A DNA stretch of 64,000 nt from the NCBI RefSeq assembly GCF_001854805.1, contig NZ_MBLO01000005.1, forward strand, positions 1 through 64,000, read 5' to 3'. Position numbers and translations under genes: made by a program. The notes beneath the pieces are model-generated. The model was not told the DNA's origin. It searched no databases and worked only from the letters and a program-made list of their open reading frames with translations. This DNA comes from Pseudofrankia coriaricola. GTDB taxonomy: Bacteria; Actinomycetota; Actinomycetes; Frankiales; Frankiaceae. This document shows, piece by piece, positions 18,631-27,174 of the stretch (position 1 is the stretch's first letter; each line of letters opens with the position of its first letter).

Positions 18631-19454
18631 TTGAAGGCCGCGATGTTGCGCGCCGCCCATTCGGAGAAGGTGCGGGCCGGGCGGCGAAGGACCTGCTCGA
18701 CGTCAGGGCTCACCTGCTGCTCCTCGGCCGAAGGCAGGCCCAGGATGTCGAGAGTGCTTTCCACGACCGGCTCGGGCATGAACCGCAGCATCTGGGCCCG
18801 AGCCTCCTCGCGGCTCTGCTCGGCGAACCGCACCGGCTCGCCCAGTGCGGCCTCGATCGCCGCGGCCTGCTGCCGGGGTGAGACCGGCGCCGGCCCGGTC
18901 AGAGTGTAGGTATTGCCTACGTGACGGGCGTCGCGCAGCGCGACCGCGGCGACTTCGGCGATGTCAGCCGGATCGATGCCCGGTATCGCGACATCGCCGA
19001 ACGGCGCGGCAACCATCCGTTGCGTACGGACCATTTTGGCCCACTGGAGCGCGTTGGAGTAAAAGCCACTCGGCCGCAGCATTGTCCATTCCAGACTCGA
19101 CTGCTGAACGGCCTTTTCCAGGTTCGAGGGATGGCGCCCGGTGACGACGCCTTGGGAGGACAGCAAGACGACCCGCCGAACGTCGGCGGCTCGCGCGACT
19201 TCGAGGACGTCGCCGAGGTTGCCGCCGGCCCCCATGAACTCGCCAGAGGTCAGCAGGAACAGCGCCTCAGCCCCGTCGAGGGCAGGTTTGAGGTTCTCCG
19301 GTTCGAGCAGGTCGGCCTGCTGAAACGCCACCTCCGCGGGCACATCCTGGGCAGCGATCCGTCGAGCGACCGCTGTCACCTCTTCGCCGGCGGTGACCAG
19401 GGCCTCCACCAGCGGCCGTCCCACGTTGCCCGTCGCTCCGGTTACCACGATCAT
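18627..19454 (-). CDS. NmrA/atypical SDR NAD(P)-binding protein
   Basis: 275 residues beginning with a Rossmann motif VTGATGNVGRPLVEAL. It then has RVVLLSSQG and LRPSGFYSNALQ, typical of NmrA-like/NAD(P)H:quinone reductase-type proteins. ATG 19454 is preceded by GGGAG. It is divergent from the HxlR regulator; NmrA-HxlR pairs are common and usually respond to electrophiles or redox state. It is the first gene of the NmrA-PPOX-dehalogenase run. Confidence 0.85.
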   Translation of the reverse strand: MIVVTGATGNVGRPLVEALVTAGEEVTAVARRIAAQDVPAEVAFQQADLLEPENLKPALDGAEALFLLTSGEFMGAGGNLGDVLEVARAADVRRVVLLSSQGVVTGRHPSNLEKAVQQSSLEWTMLRPSGFYSNALQWAKMVRTQRMVAAPFGDVAIPGIDPADIAEVAAVALRDARHVGNTYTLTGPAPVSPRQQAAAIEAALGEPVRFAEQSREEARAQMLRFMPEPVVESTLDILGLPSAEEQQVSPDVEQVLRRPARTFSEWAARNIAAFK

Positions 19455-19514
19455 GTTCGCTCCCAAATCCGAGTTCGTTTTCCTGACTCGGCCAAGCTAC
19501 GACCGGGGAGCTGG

Positions 19515-19524
19515 TAGGTACCTA
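19515..19524. promoter_or_regulatory. Palindrome in NmrA/HxlR divergent promoter
   Basis: TAGGTACCTA is a perfect 10-bp palindrome in the 80-bp divergent region, immediately before the GAGGAA ribosome site of the HxlR gene. It is a candidate HxlR operator. Confidence 0.4.
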
Positions 19525-19534
19525 GAGGAAAGTA

Positions 19535-20500
19535 TTGGGGAACAGTGTGGAAGTGACCGAGCTCACCGAGGTCGATCCGGAGCAGGCATGCCCGATCGCG
19601 CCCGTGGTCGACATCGTGTTCAGCCGTTGGACCACCCCGATCCTGTGGGTGCTCAACGAGTTCGGGCGGCAGCGATTCGTGGAGCTGTCGCGCCGCCTCA
19701 CCACGATCACGCCCAAGGTGCTGACCCAGCGGCTACGGCAAATGGAACGCGACGGGCTCGTCGAGCGCACCTACTACCCCGAGGTCCCACCGCGGGTGGA
19801 GTACGAGATCAACGAACTGGGCCGCAGTCTGGCACCGCTGTTCGCGGCGCTCTCGGAGTGGTATGGCCAAGAACGTTGGCAACCGGGAAGCGACGAGGTG
19901 GCGACCGCACCGTTAACGTTCGCCGCTCGTGGTTACAAGCCTGTCGGCGCGGGGGGACGAGGGCAGCGCCGCCGCACCAGCGACCGGGGTCTGGCCGTCA
20001 GCGGGGGGACCGGTAGCCGCCGAATTCTTGCCGAAGCAGGCCCGCGTCAGTGCTTGACCGGCGCGGCTAACCTGCGGTGTGTGCACCCGTTGCTGCGCAT
20101 GCTGGTTGGCATTGGCTCGGGCCGGTTACCCGAGCAACTGCGCGCCGAACTCGCCGCCGAAGGGCTGGTCCTGTTGGAGGAGGGGTTGACCGGGTCGGTC
20201 ACGTACCGCCGTTACCGGGCTCCGGGCGAGTGGACGTCGTGGAGCAAGGAGGCCGCCTCCGGCGCCATCGCGGTCACGGCCGGGCGCCTGGTGGTCTGGG
20301 CCGGCCGGATGAAACACATCGACGTGCCACATGCCCATCCGATCCGCTCCACGATCAAGGTGGTCGCCGACCGGCCGGACCGGATCTGCTTCGCCTATGA
20401 CGCTGGGACAACCAATCCGTCCCGGTCCGGCCAGGTGGAAGTCCGGCTGCGCACGGCGCAAGCCAGCCGAGTCGCCCACCTCCTGACCGCCGGCAGGTGA
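19535..20500 (+). CDS. HxlR-family regulator with fused C-terminal PH-like domain
   Basis: 321 residues in one open frame. Residues about 15-115 are an HxlR winged helix: the conserved cysteine CPIAPVV, FSRWTTPILWVLNEFG, and LTQRLRQMERDGLVER. A low-complexity linker (about 125-180) leads into a second unit beginning near GTG 20080 (VHPLLRMLVGIGSGRLPEQL). That unit resembles stand-alone PH-like proteins of about 140 residues in actinomycetes. Either the HxlR stop was lost, creating a fusion, or two genes overlap without a stop. Start: TTG 19535 with GAGGAA upstream; GTGs at 19547 or 19553 are alternatives. It is likely the regulator of the divergent NmrA operon. Confidence 0.75.
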   Translation: MGNSVEVTELTEVDPEQACPIAPVVDIVFSRWTTPILWVLNEFGRQRFVELSRRLTTITPKVLTQRLRQMERDGLVERTYYPEVPPRVEYEINELGRSLAPLFAALSEWYGQERWQPGSDEVATAPLTFAARGYKPVGAGGRGQRRRTSDRGLAVSGGTGSRRILAEAGPRQCLTGAANLRCVHPLLRMLVGIGSGRLPEQLRAELAAEGLVLLEEGLTGSVTYRRYRAPGEWTSWSKEAASGAIAVTAGRLVVWAGRMKHIDVPHAHPIRSTIKVVADRPDRICFAYDAGTTNPSRSGQVEVRLRTAQASRVAHLLTAGR

Positions 20501-20560
20501 GCGAGCCACCCCCGGGTGTCCCGGGCGTCGGGCCGCCCCACCAGGGGCGCTGGACGACTA

Positions 20561-20665
20561 AAATGTCCCAAGTCAGGTTGTAGTGCCACAGCGCGCCGGG
20601 CCGGTCGGTGGCGGCGTGGTTGTCGCAGAGGTAGGCCGCGGCGGCGTTGACGGCGTCCTTTGTTG
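20561..20665 (-). pseudogene. Fragment of a lytic-transglycosylase-like protein
   Basis: A minus-strand frame gives KDAVNAAAAYLCDN then RPGALWHYNLTWD. This strongly resembles the C-terminal end of the lysozyme-like transglycosylase domain. There is no start, upstream domain or ribosome site; only about 34 codons remain. The rest of 20501-20825 has no gene. Confidence 0.5.
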
Positions 20666-20825
20666 GCTGACATCAGGTTTGCCACGCTTGGCTTTAGCTC
20701 AGCTGGTGGATGGTGGATGGTGGAACGAGCAGCGCCTCGGCCACGGCCGGTCGGACTGGTGGACCGCTTCGCGCGCCCGGTCCCGCGTGGCATCTCGACA
20801 CACGGCCGATCGTGGACGGGATCGT

Positions 20826-21575
20826 TCACGGCAGGTACCGGGCCCAGTCGTAGGAGACGAGTGCGTGGAAGGGCGCGGCCAGGAGGGGCTCGACGCCGGC
20901 ATCGCTCCACCGCTTCTCCAGCAAGGGCCGCAAGTCCTCGGCCACGGCCACCGGGTCGTCGTCGAGGAAGCAGTAGCTGATCCGCAGTCCGGCGTTGTTC
21001 CTCGTCGTGTACGGCGGTTGCATCGGCAGCGCGCCGCCCCACCACACGCCGCCGACGCCCGGGACGTCGGCCAGGGGCGCCGGCGAGGCGTCGCCGCGCT
21101 CGACGAGCATGTACACGCCTCTCACCGGCCACCATGGCAGCACGTCGGCGCCGACCTTGATCCGGGACGCCGCGACGGTGCCGTCGAGGCGGTAGACGGC
21201 CCGTTCCACCAGCGGGAGGAGGTAGGGCGTCCGGCCGGCATCGATCATGGCGACGTTCAGGTCGTTGAAAGCCGGCAATCCGGCCACGTCGGTGAACAGA
21301 TACGTCATGACGTGGTCGGTGGCGTCGTAGCGCCCGTCGCCGGCCGCTCGGGCCGCTCGGCAGGTTGGCGTCGAGACCAGGCGAAAGGACGCCCGCAGGG
21401 ACGGGAGCCGATGCTGCTCGGGGCGATGATCGAGCGAGTGCCACGCCAGGTAGTCGGCATCGCGGCCCTCAGGGTGGCGCGCCGACATCGACACGTAGAT
21501 CGTGGTCACATCGGTTCGACCGGTGGCGAGCATCGCCGGGACGTCGTCCGACGGGGTGCCGACGAGGGCGGACAT
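20826..21575 (-). CDS. EthD-like/dimeric alpha-beta barrel protein (paralogue A)
   Basis: 249 residues, clearly paralogous over its full length to the gene at 21871-22611. Shared stretches include ATGRTD(V/I)TTI, ARHP-(E/D)G, WH(S/T)LDHRPEQ, DHVMTY, GADVLPW and ISYCFLDDDP / ITYCFLDDDP. The WHxLDHRPEQ element resembles EthD/dimeric alpha-beta barrel proteins, which often act in ring or polyketide chemistry; the reaction is unknown. ATG 21575 has AGAGGAAG upstream. It is divergent from paralogue B across an operator-bearing region. Confidence 0.75.
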   Translation of the reverse strand: MSALVGTPSDDVPAMLATGRTDVTTIYVSMSARHPEGRDADYLAWHSLDHRPEQHRLPSLRASFRLVSTPTCRAARAAGDGRYDATDHVMTYLFTDVAGLPAFNDLNVAMIDAGRTPYLLPLVERAVYRLDGTVAASRIKVGADVLPWWPVRGVYMLVERGDASPAPLADVPGVGGVWWGGALPMQPPYTTRNNAGLRISYCFLDDDPVAVAEDLRPLLEKRWSDAGVEPLLAAPFHALVSYDWARYLP

Positions 21576-21770
21576 GGGCGACTTCCTCTCGTGGTCAGGG
21601 CGGGTGCGGCGCGGCGTCGGGGCCGAGCACGACGGGAGCCTCGGCGGCGAACCACGGCCGCGGACCCGACGCCGAGCCCGCCTCGGCGCCGGCCGGTCCG
21701 CTGCCCCCGACTTCGGTGGCCTCGTCCGAGGGGGGCCGACGAGCGCTGCCATGGCCGCTATCCTCGCCGC

Positions 21771-21813
21771 TACATCAAGTCCTTGACAACCCATTACATC
21801 AAGTCCTTGATAA
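21771..21813. promoter_or_regulatory. Two tandem CAAGTCCTTGA palindromes (candidate MarR operator)
   Basis: The 16-mer TACATCAAGTCCTTGA occurs at 21771-21786 and again at 21795-21810; the second continues as TAA. Each contains the inverted repeat TCAAG-TC-CTTGA. It lies in the divergent promoter of the two EthD-like genes. Related sites are at 28892-28919 and 29104-29121, and a MarR gene is at 23649-24197. Confidence 0.6.
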
Positions 21814-21870
21814 TCGATACTCTGCGCGGAGGTACCGAGTGGGGACACGGCGCAAGAGACGGAGATCATC

Positions 21871-22611
21871 GTGCTCGACGGAGTCGGCATACCGTCGGAC
21901 GACGTCCCGGAGATCCTCGCCACCGGACGGACGGACATCACCACCATTTTCGTGTCGATGGCGGCGCGCCACCCCGACGGCGGCGACGCCGACTACCTCG
22001 AGTGGCACACCTTGGATCATCGGCCTGAGCAGCAGCGGCTGCCGACCCTGCGCGCGTCGCTCCGGCTCGTGTCGACGCCCAACTGCCGGGCCGCCCGCGC
22101 GGCGAGCCACGCCGGCTACGACGGCGCCGACCATGTGATGACGTACTTCTTCGCCGACATCGTGGGATTGGAGGAGTTCAACGACCTCTCCGTCGCGCTG
22201 CGGAACGCGGGGCGGACGCCGTTCGTGCTGCCGCCGGTGCAACGCGGCGTCTACACCGTCGAAGCCACAGCCGCGGCCCCACGGATCAGGGCTGGAGCCG
22301 ATGTGCTGCCCTGGCGGCCGGTCACGGGCGTTTACGTGCTGCTGGAGCAGGGCACGGCACCGACCCACGCGCTCGTCGAGATTCCGGGCGTGGCCGGCAT
22401 CTGGTCGGCGACGTCTACGCCGACGGCGTTCTCGACCGCCGCGGCCGGCCAGCAGATCACCTACTGCTTCCTCGACGACGACCCGGTTGACACGGCGGCG
22501 CGGCTGCGTCCCGTGCTCGAACGGCGTTGGGAGACAGCGGCGGTCTCACGGCTGCTGGCTGGCCCTTTCTACCCGGTCGTTCCGTACGCGTGGGACCGGT
22601 ACCTTCCCTGA
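21871..22611 (+). CDS. EthD-like/dimeric alpha-beta barrel protein (paralogue B)
   Basis: 246 residues, the divergent partner and full-length paralogue of the gene at 20826-21575. The same WHTLDHRPEQ, DHVMTYFFAD and FLDDDP elements are present. GTG start with GGAG about 7 bases upstream. It is followed 19 bp later by the LLM oxidoreductase, so the two are probably co-transcribed. The two paralogues may form a heteromer or act on related substrates; neither is proven. Confidence 0.75.
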   Translation: MLDGVGIPSDDVPEILATGRTDITTIFVSMAARHPDGGDADYLEWHTLDHRPEQQRLPTLRASLRLVSTPNCRAARAASHAGYDGADHVMTYFFADIVGLEEFNDLSVALRNAGRTPFVLPPVQRGVYTVEATAAAPRIRAGADVLPWRPVTGVYVLLEQGTAPTHALVEIPGVAGIWSATSTPTAFSTAAAGQQITYCFLDDDPVDTAARLRPVLERRWETAAVSRLLAGPFYPVVPYAWDRYLP

Positions 22612-22630
22612 TGGCGAGAAGGAGGACGAG

Positions 22631-23587
22631 ATGCGCATCGGCCTGATGGTCGGCTCGGACAAGGAACGTTCGCGCGCCGACCGGTTGGCTGGGCTGGTGG
22701 CCGACGTACAGGACGCCGAGCGTGCCGGGTTCACCTCCATGTGGATTCCCCAGATCCCCGGCTACCTCGACGCGATGACGGCGATCGCGCTCGCCGGCCA
22801 CGTGACCGAACGCATCGAGCTCGGCACGGCGGTCGTGCCCCTGCAGACGCGTCACCCGATCCCGATGGCGCAGCAGGTCCTCACCACTCAGGCCGCGTGC
22901 GGGGGGCGGTTCACGCTCGGCCTCGGACCGTCGCATCACTGGATCGTCCAGGACCAGCTCGGCCTGCCCTACGAGCGGCCGGCCGCGCTGATCCGGGACT
23001 ACCTCGCCGTGCTGAACCAGGCCTTCACCGGACCCGGCCCGGTCGACGTCGAGAACGACACCTACCACGTGCACAGCCCGTTCGATGTCGTCGACCCCGT
23101 CCCGATGCCGGTCGTCATCTCGGCGCTCGGCCCGGTCATGCTCCGTATCGCCGGCGAGCAAGCGTCCGGGACCGTCCTCTGGATGGCCGACGAGCGGGCC
23201 ATCGCCGGCCACATCGCCCCGCGTATCACCAAAGCGGCCTCCGGGGCGGGGCGGGGTGCGCCGCGCATCATCGCGGGCGTACCCGTCGCGCTGTGCCTCA
23301 ACAGCGAGGTCGACAACGCACGGGCCTTTGCGAGCGAGGTACTCGGCCACGCCGACATCTCACCGAACTACGTGCGCCTGCTTGAACACGGGGAAGCCGA
23401 GGGCGTGGGCGACACCATGGCCGCCGGGGACGAGTCGGCCATCGTGGCGCGGCTGAAGCGCTACCGCGACGCCGGCGTCACCGACTTCGCCGCGCGAATA
23501 GTGCCGCTCGGCGCCGACCCGGCCACCCGCCTGCGGTCACGGGTCCGGACCCAGGAGTTCCTCGCCACGCTGGGCCCGGAACTCTGA
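22631..23587 (+). CDS. LLM-class F420-dependent oxidoreductase
   Basis: 318 residues of the luciferase-like TIM barrel: MRIGLMVGSDKE, AGFTSMWIPQ, IELGTAVVPLQTRHPIPMAQ and GRFTLGLGPSHH are family hallmarks of F420-dependent actinobacterial members. It probably reduces or oxidises a ketone, alcohol or unsaturated intermediate with F420. ATG 22631 has a strong GAAGGAGG. It is co-directional with the EthD-like paralogue B. A decayed relative lies at 48165-48440. Confidence 0.88.
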   Translation: MRIGLMVGSDKERSRADRLAGLVADVQDAERAGFTSMWIPQIPGYLDAMTAIALAGHVTERIELGTAVVPLQTRHPIPMAQQVLTTQAACGGRFTLGLGPSHHWIVQDQLGLPYERPAALIRDYLAVLNQAFTGPGPVDVENDTYHVHSPFDVVDPVPMPVVISALGPVMLRIAGEQASGTVLWMADERAIAGHIAPRITKAASGAGRGAPRIIAGVPVALCLNSEVDNARAFASEVLGHADISPNYVRLLEHGEAEGVGDTMAAGDESAIVARLKRYRDAGVTDFAARIVPLGADPATRLRSRVRTQEFLATLGPEL

Positions 23588-23648
23588 CCCCCCGCGTACG
23601 ACCGCCCGCCCACGGCGGAGTGGAGTTTCCGGCCGGGCCCGTTCAGGC

Positions 23649-24197
23649 TCAGTCCGCCGCGTCGCCGTTCGCCGCCGCATCGTCATCCGCCGCCGGGTCG
23701 CCGTCCGGCGGCATGCGGGCCGTCAGCCGCCGCAGGAGTTCCCGGAGCGTCTCCTGCTCGGCGGCGTCGAACACCTCGAGCAGCTTCTCCTCGCTCTTGA
23801 GGGCCTCATCGACACAGTCCGTGGTGACGCTCAAGCCCTTCTCCGTGAGGTAGGCGCGAAGGATCCTCCCGTGGTTCCTGTCGGGCTTTCGTTCGATCAA
23901 GCCCCGCCTCTCCAGCGTGGCCAGCGCCAGCTGGGATGCCTGCGGCGTGATGAGTAACCGCCGGGCCAGGTCCGCGCCGGACAGGCCGGGAGTCTCGGCC
24001 AAACGCCTGAGGACGCCGATCTGCTCCGACGTGACGCCGTAGCCGCGGATAGCGTCATTTACCGCTCGCCGGGTATAATGCGAGGCCTGCTTCAGGAGCC
24101 AGGTTATGTGATCATCGCTGTCCACGAGCATCAATGACCGGATCGGGCGCTGGATGCGGTCAGCGCGCATTCCCTGAATCGGCTTGTCGCCGAGCAT
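23649..24197 (-). CDS. MarR-family transcriptional regulator
   Basis: 182 residues. A winged helix of the MarR type lies at about 45-120: GVTSEQIGVLRRLAET, GADLARRLLITPQASQLALATLERRGLIER, and the wing DRNHGRILRAYLT. A low-complexity Asp/Ala tail follows. It is located at the centre of the genes whose promoters carry the CAAG-N2-CTTGATA palindrome, and is the natural candidate to bind it. The start is uncertain (ATG 24197, or internal ATGs at 24170 and 24131) because no clear ribosome site is visible. It is convergent with the LLM gene. Confidence 0.85.
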   Translation of the reverse strand: MLGDKPIQGMRADRIQRPIRSLMLVDSDDHITWLLKQASHYTRRAVNDAIRGYGVTSEQIGVLRRLAETPGLSGADLARRLLITPQASQLALATLERRGLIERKPDRNHGRILRAYLTEKGLSVTTDCVDEALKSEEKLLEVFDAAEQETLRELLRRLTARMPPDGDPAADDDAAANGDAAD

Positions 24198-24591
24198 GAC
24201 CGGGCGTGGAGAGGTCGAGCCTCAGGGCACTGCGTGGCCGAGCCCCGGCGGTCAATCACGATCACAGTGGTGCGGACCTCCCACTCGTGGCGCTCACGAG
24301 CGTTGATGCTGTCCCCGGTGGAGCGGCTTGGGGCTCACGCCGACCATATGCGAGGCCGACGCATTGAACACCCGCCACCGGACGGGTGTGTCCACACGAA
24401 CAGATGCCCAGGCCCGGCGCGCCGCGACGGTCACCCGGGTGCCCGGTGGATCCGTCGGGCGGTGACGGCGTCGGCGGACGGCAAACGGACCCGACCCGGC
24501 GCATGGCGGTCCAGACGACACGGCGCGGCGAAGCGGACGGTGCCGCCTACCGTCCACCGTGACTCGAACCGTCGGTCCGTCGGGGTCGCGA
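24198..24591. other. Gap without a supported gene
   Basis: Both strands have open frames, but none shows a domain, a ribosome site or a convincing start. It contains the promoter region of the MarR gene. Nothing else is seen. Confidence 0.4.
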
Positions 24592-25182
24592 TCAGCCGTG
24601 CGGAGCGGGGAGCGTGGGCGCGTCGACAGGCTCGGTCGGCGGGTCGGGTGCCAGTCCCGCGCCGTTGGTGACGACGGCGAAGCACAGATAGGCGCCGACG
24701 ACGAACAGCAGCTCGAGCAGTTCGGTGGCGGGGAGGTGCCCGCCCAGCTCCGTCCAGGTGGCGTCGTCGACGTCGTGGCGGTCGAGGAGTTGGTCGATCG
24801 CCGCGAGCACGGCGCGCTCGACGGGCGACCACACCTCGGCGTCGGCGCCGCGCGGGACGGCATGGACCTGTTCGACGGTGAGTCCGGCCTGCTGCCCCAT
24901 CCGGGTGTGCTGGGCCCACTCGTAGGCCGAGCGGGTGCGCCACGCCACTCGGAGGACAGTGAGCTCTCGAAGCCGCGGATCGAGGGTGGTCTGCCTGGCG
25001 AGCACCTCGTTGAAGGCGAGCCAGGCGTTGCCGAGCGGGAGATGGCGGGCCAGCAGGCCCAGCACGTTCGGCATCGGCCGTTCACCCGACGCGAAGACCT
25101 CGGGACGCCGCAGGTACGCCGGCAGCACGGCCCGAGCCTCATCGCCCCACGCCTCGACCGGCAGCGGCGTCAGACGGGTCAT
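24592..25182 (-). CDS. Carboxymuconolactone decarboxylase (CMD)-like protein
   Basis: 196 residues. The CMD/AhpD-like helical core is visible: LRELTVLRVAWRTRSAYEWA, HTRMGQQAGLT and LLELLFVVGAYLCFA. The AhpD CxxC is absent, so a peroxidase role is unlikely; a decarboxylase, lyase or isomerase-like role is possible. ATG 25182 overlaps the SDR stop (ATGA). It is the last gene of the five-gene Rieske operon. Confidence 0.8.
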   Translation of the reverse strand: MTRLTPLPVEAWGDEARAVLPAYLRRPEVFASGERPMPNVLGLLARHLPLGNAWLAFNEVLARQTTLDPRLRELTVLRVAWRTRSAYEWAQHTRMGQQAGLTVEQVHAVPRGADAEVWSPVERAVLAAIDQLLDRHDVDDATWTELGGHLPATELLELLFVVGAYLCFAVVTNGAGLAPDPPTEPVDAPTLPAPHG

Positions 25183-25937
25183 ATGACCGAGCCGCCGTTG
25201 ACGCCGAGGACCTGCCCGGTGATGAAACCCGCCTCCTCCGAGCAGAGGAACAGGCAGGCGGCGGCGATGTCGTCACTCGTTCCCAGCCGGCCGAGCGGGA
25301 TGGCCCGTGCCATGACCTCGTTGCTGGGCAGGTCGCCGAGGGACTGGGACCGGCGCGACATCGGCGTGTCGATACCGGATGGCGGGATGGTGTTCACCGT
25401 GATCCCGTAGGGCGCGAACTCACGGGCCAGCGACTTCGTCAGGGTGATGACGCCAGCCTTCGCCGCCGCGTAGTGCGCCATCCGGGGCGAGCCCCGCTGG
25501 GCGCTCGACGAGGAGACCGTCACGATCCGACCCCATCGGGCGTCGACCATGTCAGAGATCGCCGCCTGGACGCAGTGGAAGGTGCCGGTCAGGTTGACGG
25601 CGAGGATGCGCTGCCAGGACTCGACGGTGATCTCGGTGAAGGACGCGAATGCCGCCGCGCCCGCGCTCGTGACCAGAATCTCCACGGGCCCGAACTCGCT
25701 GCGTACCTTCGCGACCGCGTCGTCGACCGACGGCCGGTCAGCCACGTCGAGCCGGCATGCCAGGGCGTCGGCGCCGTCGCGGTGGAGCTCGGCGGCAAGG
25801 ACCTGTGCCGCGTCGCCGTCGAGGTCGAGCACCGCGACGCGGTGCCCACGCGCCGCGAGCTGTTGGCAGATCGAGCGGCCCATCCCCGAGGCGCCGCCGG
25901 TCACGACGGCGACGCGTTGCGTCTGCTGGTCAGCCAT
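25179..25937 (-). CDS. Short-chain dehydrogenase/reductase
   Basis: 252 residues of a classical SDR: TGGASGMG cofactor motif, catalytic Ser in VTVSSSSAQ, YxxxK in HYAAAKAGV, and a C-terminal GQVLGVNGGSVI. It oxidises or reduces a hydroxyl/carbonyl with NAD(P). The N-of-NNAG position reads TSAGAAA, an unusual variant of the structural motif. The start overlaps the preceding amidohydrolase by 8 bp. It is the fourth gene of the Rieske operon. Confidence 0.9.
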   Translation of the reverse strand: MADQQTQRVAVVTGGASGMGRSICQQLAARGHRVAVLDLDGDAAQVLAAELHRDGADALACRLDVADRPSVDDAVAKVRSEFGPVEILVTSAGAAAFASFTEITVESWQRILAVNLTGTFHCVQAAISDMVDARWGRIVTVSSSSAQRGSPRMAHYAAAKAGVITLTKSLAREFAPYGITVNTIPPSGIDTPMSRRSQSLGDLPSNEVMARAIPLGRLGTSDDIAAACLFLCSEEAGFITGQVLGVNGGSVI

Positions 25938-27174
25938 GTTTGTGGATACGGCCTTCCTTCATCACGAACCGGACGTCCCGCGTGGTGGTGATGTCCTCGG
26001 ACGGATCGCCGGGAACGGCGATGATGTCGGCGAGATAGCCGGCCGCGAGGCGGCCGAGCTCGCCGTCCATCTGGATGAGCTCGGCGCTCGTGACCGTCGC
26101 GGCGCGCAGCGCCTGGATCGGCGTCATGCCCCGGTCGACCAGGGCCACGAGCTCCCGGGCGTTCTGGCCGTGCGGGATCGCCGGCGCGTCGGTGCCGCAG
26201 GCGATCTTCACTCCGGCGGCGATGGCCTTGGGCAACATCGCCTGAGCCCGGGGGAACACTTCCGCGGCCTTCTTCCGCAGCTCGGGAGCGGCCCGCTCGA
26301 TGGCCATCGCCTCGGTGAGGTACGTCGTCGACACCAGGAACGTCCCGTGGTCGACCATCATCTGGATGGACTCCGCTGTGGCGAGGAAGCCGTGCTCGAT
26401 GCAGTCCACACCGGCCCGGATGCAGGCCTGGACGGCGGAGTCGCCGACCGCGTGGGCGGCGACTCGGATGCCGGCCCGGTGGGCCTCGTCCGTGATGGCC
26501 TCGAACTCCTGGTTGGAGTACTGCTGCGAACCCGGCGCCGTCGAGTGCGACATCACGCCGCCCGAAGCGGACACTTTGATCACTTTGGCGCCGTGGCGGA
26601 TCTGGTAGCGGACGCAGGTCCGTACCTCGTCCACACCGTTGGCGATGCCCTCGGCCACGCTCAGCGGCATGATCCCGGGCGCGAGCCGTTGGAACACGGT
26701 CGGATCGAGGTGACCGCCGTACGGTGTGACGGCATGCCCGGCCGGGATGATCCGCGGGCCCTCGAGCCAGCCCTGGTCGATGGCTCGCGCCAGTGCGACG
26801 TCGAGCATGTAGCCGCCGGTCTTGACCATCAGCCCGAGGTTGCGCACGGTCGTGAAGCCGGCCAGCAGAGTCGCGCGAGCGTTCACCGTGGCCCGCAGCG
26901 TGCGGTACACCGGGTCGTCCTGGACGCCGTGCATCGGGTTCGGCAGCCCTTCTGGACCGCCGGGACCGCCGATGAGCAGGTTCAGCTCCATGTCCATGAG
27001 CCCGGGCAGGAGCGTCACGTCGCCCAGGTCGACCTCGGTCGCCGCCGGCGGCGGCGCGGTGGGGTTGACCGCGACGATGCGGTTGCCCTCGACCACGATG
27101 ACAGCGGGTGACCGCACCTTTCCGGCGACGATGTCCACCCAGCGGTCGGCTCGAAGGACGATCGCGTCGCTCAC
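25930..27174 (-). CDS. Amidohydrolase-family protein lacking the HxH metal motif
   Basis: 414 residues of the imidazolonepropionase-like amidohydrolase group. An N-terminal beta-sandwich lead leads into LLPGLMDMELNLLIGG (about 56-70), where nearly all members have D-x-H-x-H; here the His pair is replaced by Glu and Asn. The later ligands remain: Lys in VIKVSASGG, His in AAHAVGD, His in CIEHG, and Asp in CGTDAP. It may be a mononuclear-metal subfamily that cleaves a cyclic amide, lactone or C-C bond. The GTG 27174 start overlaps the stop of the small upstream gene. Confidence 0.85.
   Translation of the reverse strand: MSDAIVLRADRWVDIVAGKVRSPAVIVVEGNRIVAVNPTAPPPAATEVDLGDVTLLPGLMDMELNLLIGGPGGPEGLPNPMHGVQDDPVYRTLRATVNARATLLAGFTTVRNLGLMVKTGGYMLDVALARAIDQGWLEGPRIIPAGHAVTPYGGHLDPTVFQRLAPGIMPLSVAEGIANGVDEVRTCVRYQIRHGAKVIKVSASGGVMSHSTAPGSQQYSNQEFEAITDEAHRAGIRVAAHAVGDSAVQACIRAGVDCIEHGFLATAESIQMMVDHGTFLVSTTYLTEAMAIERAAPELRKKAAEVFPRAQAMLPKAIAAGVKIACGTDAPAIPHGQNARELVALVDRGMTPIQALRAATVTSAELIQMDGELGRLAAGYLADIIAVPGDPSEDITTTRDVRFVMKEGRIHKHG

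Noticed and set aside
20690-20765. A possible tRNA gene (TAGCTCAGCTGGT resembles a D-arm)
   Set aside because: No anticodon stem, T-arm (GGTTCGA) or matching acceptor stem could be found downstream. A GGATGGT tandem follows instead.
24234-24671. A 145-codon plus-strand frame in the gap after the MarR gene
   Set aside because: Arg/Ser-rich composition typical of a shadow frame; no family, and it overlaps the CMD-like gene antisense.
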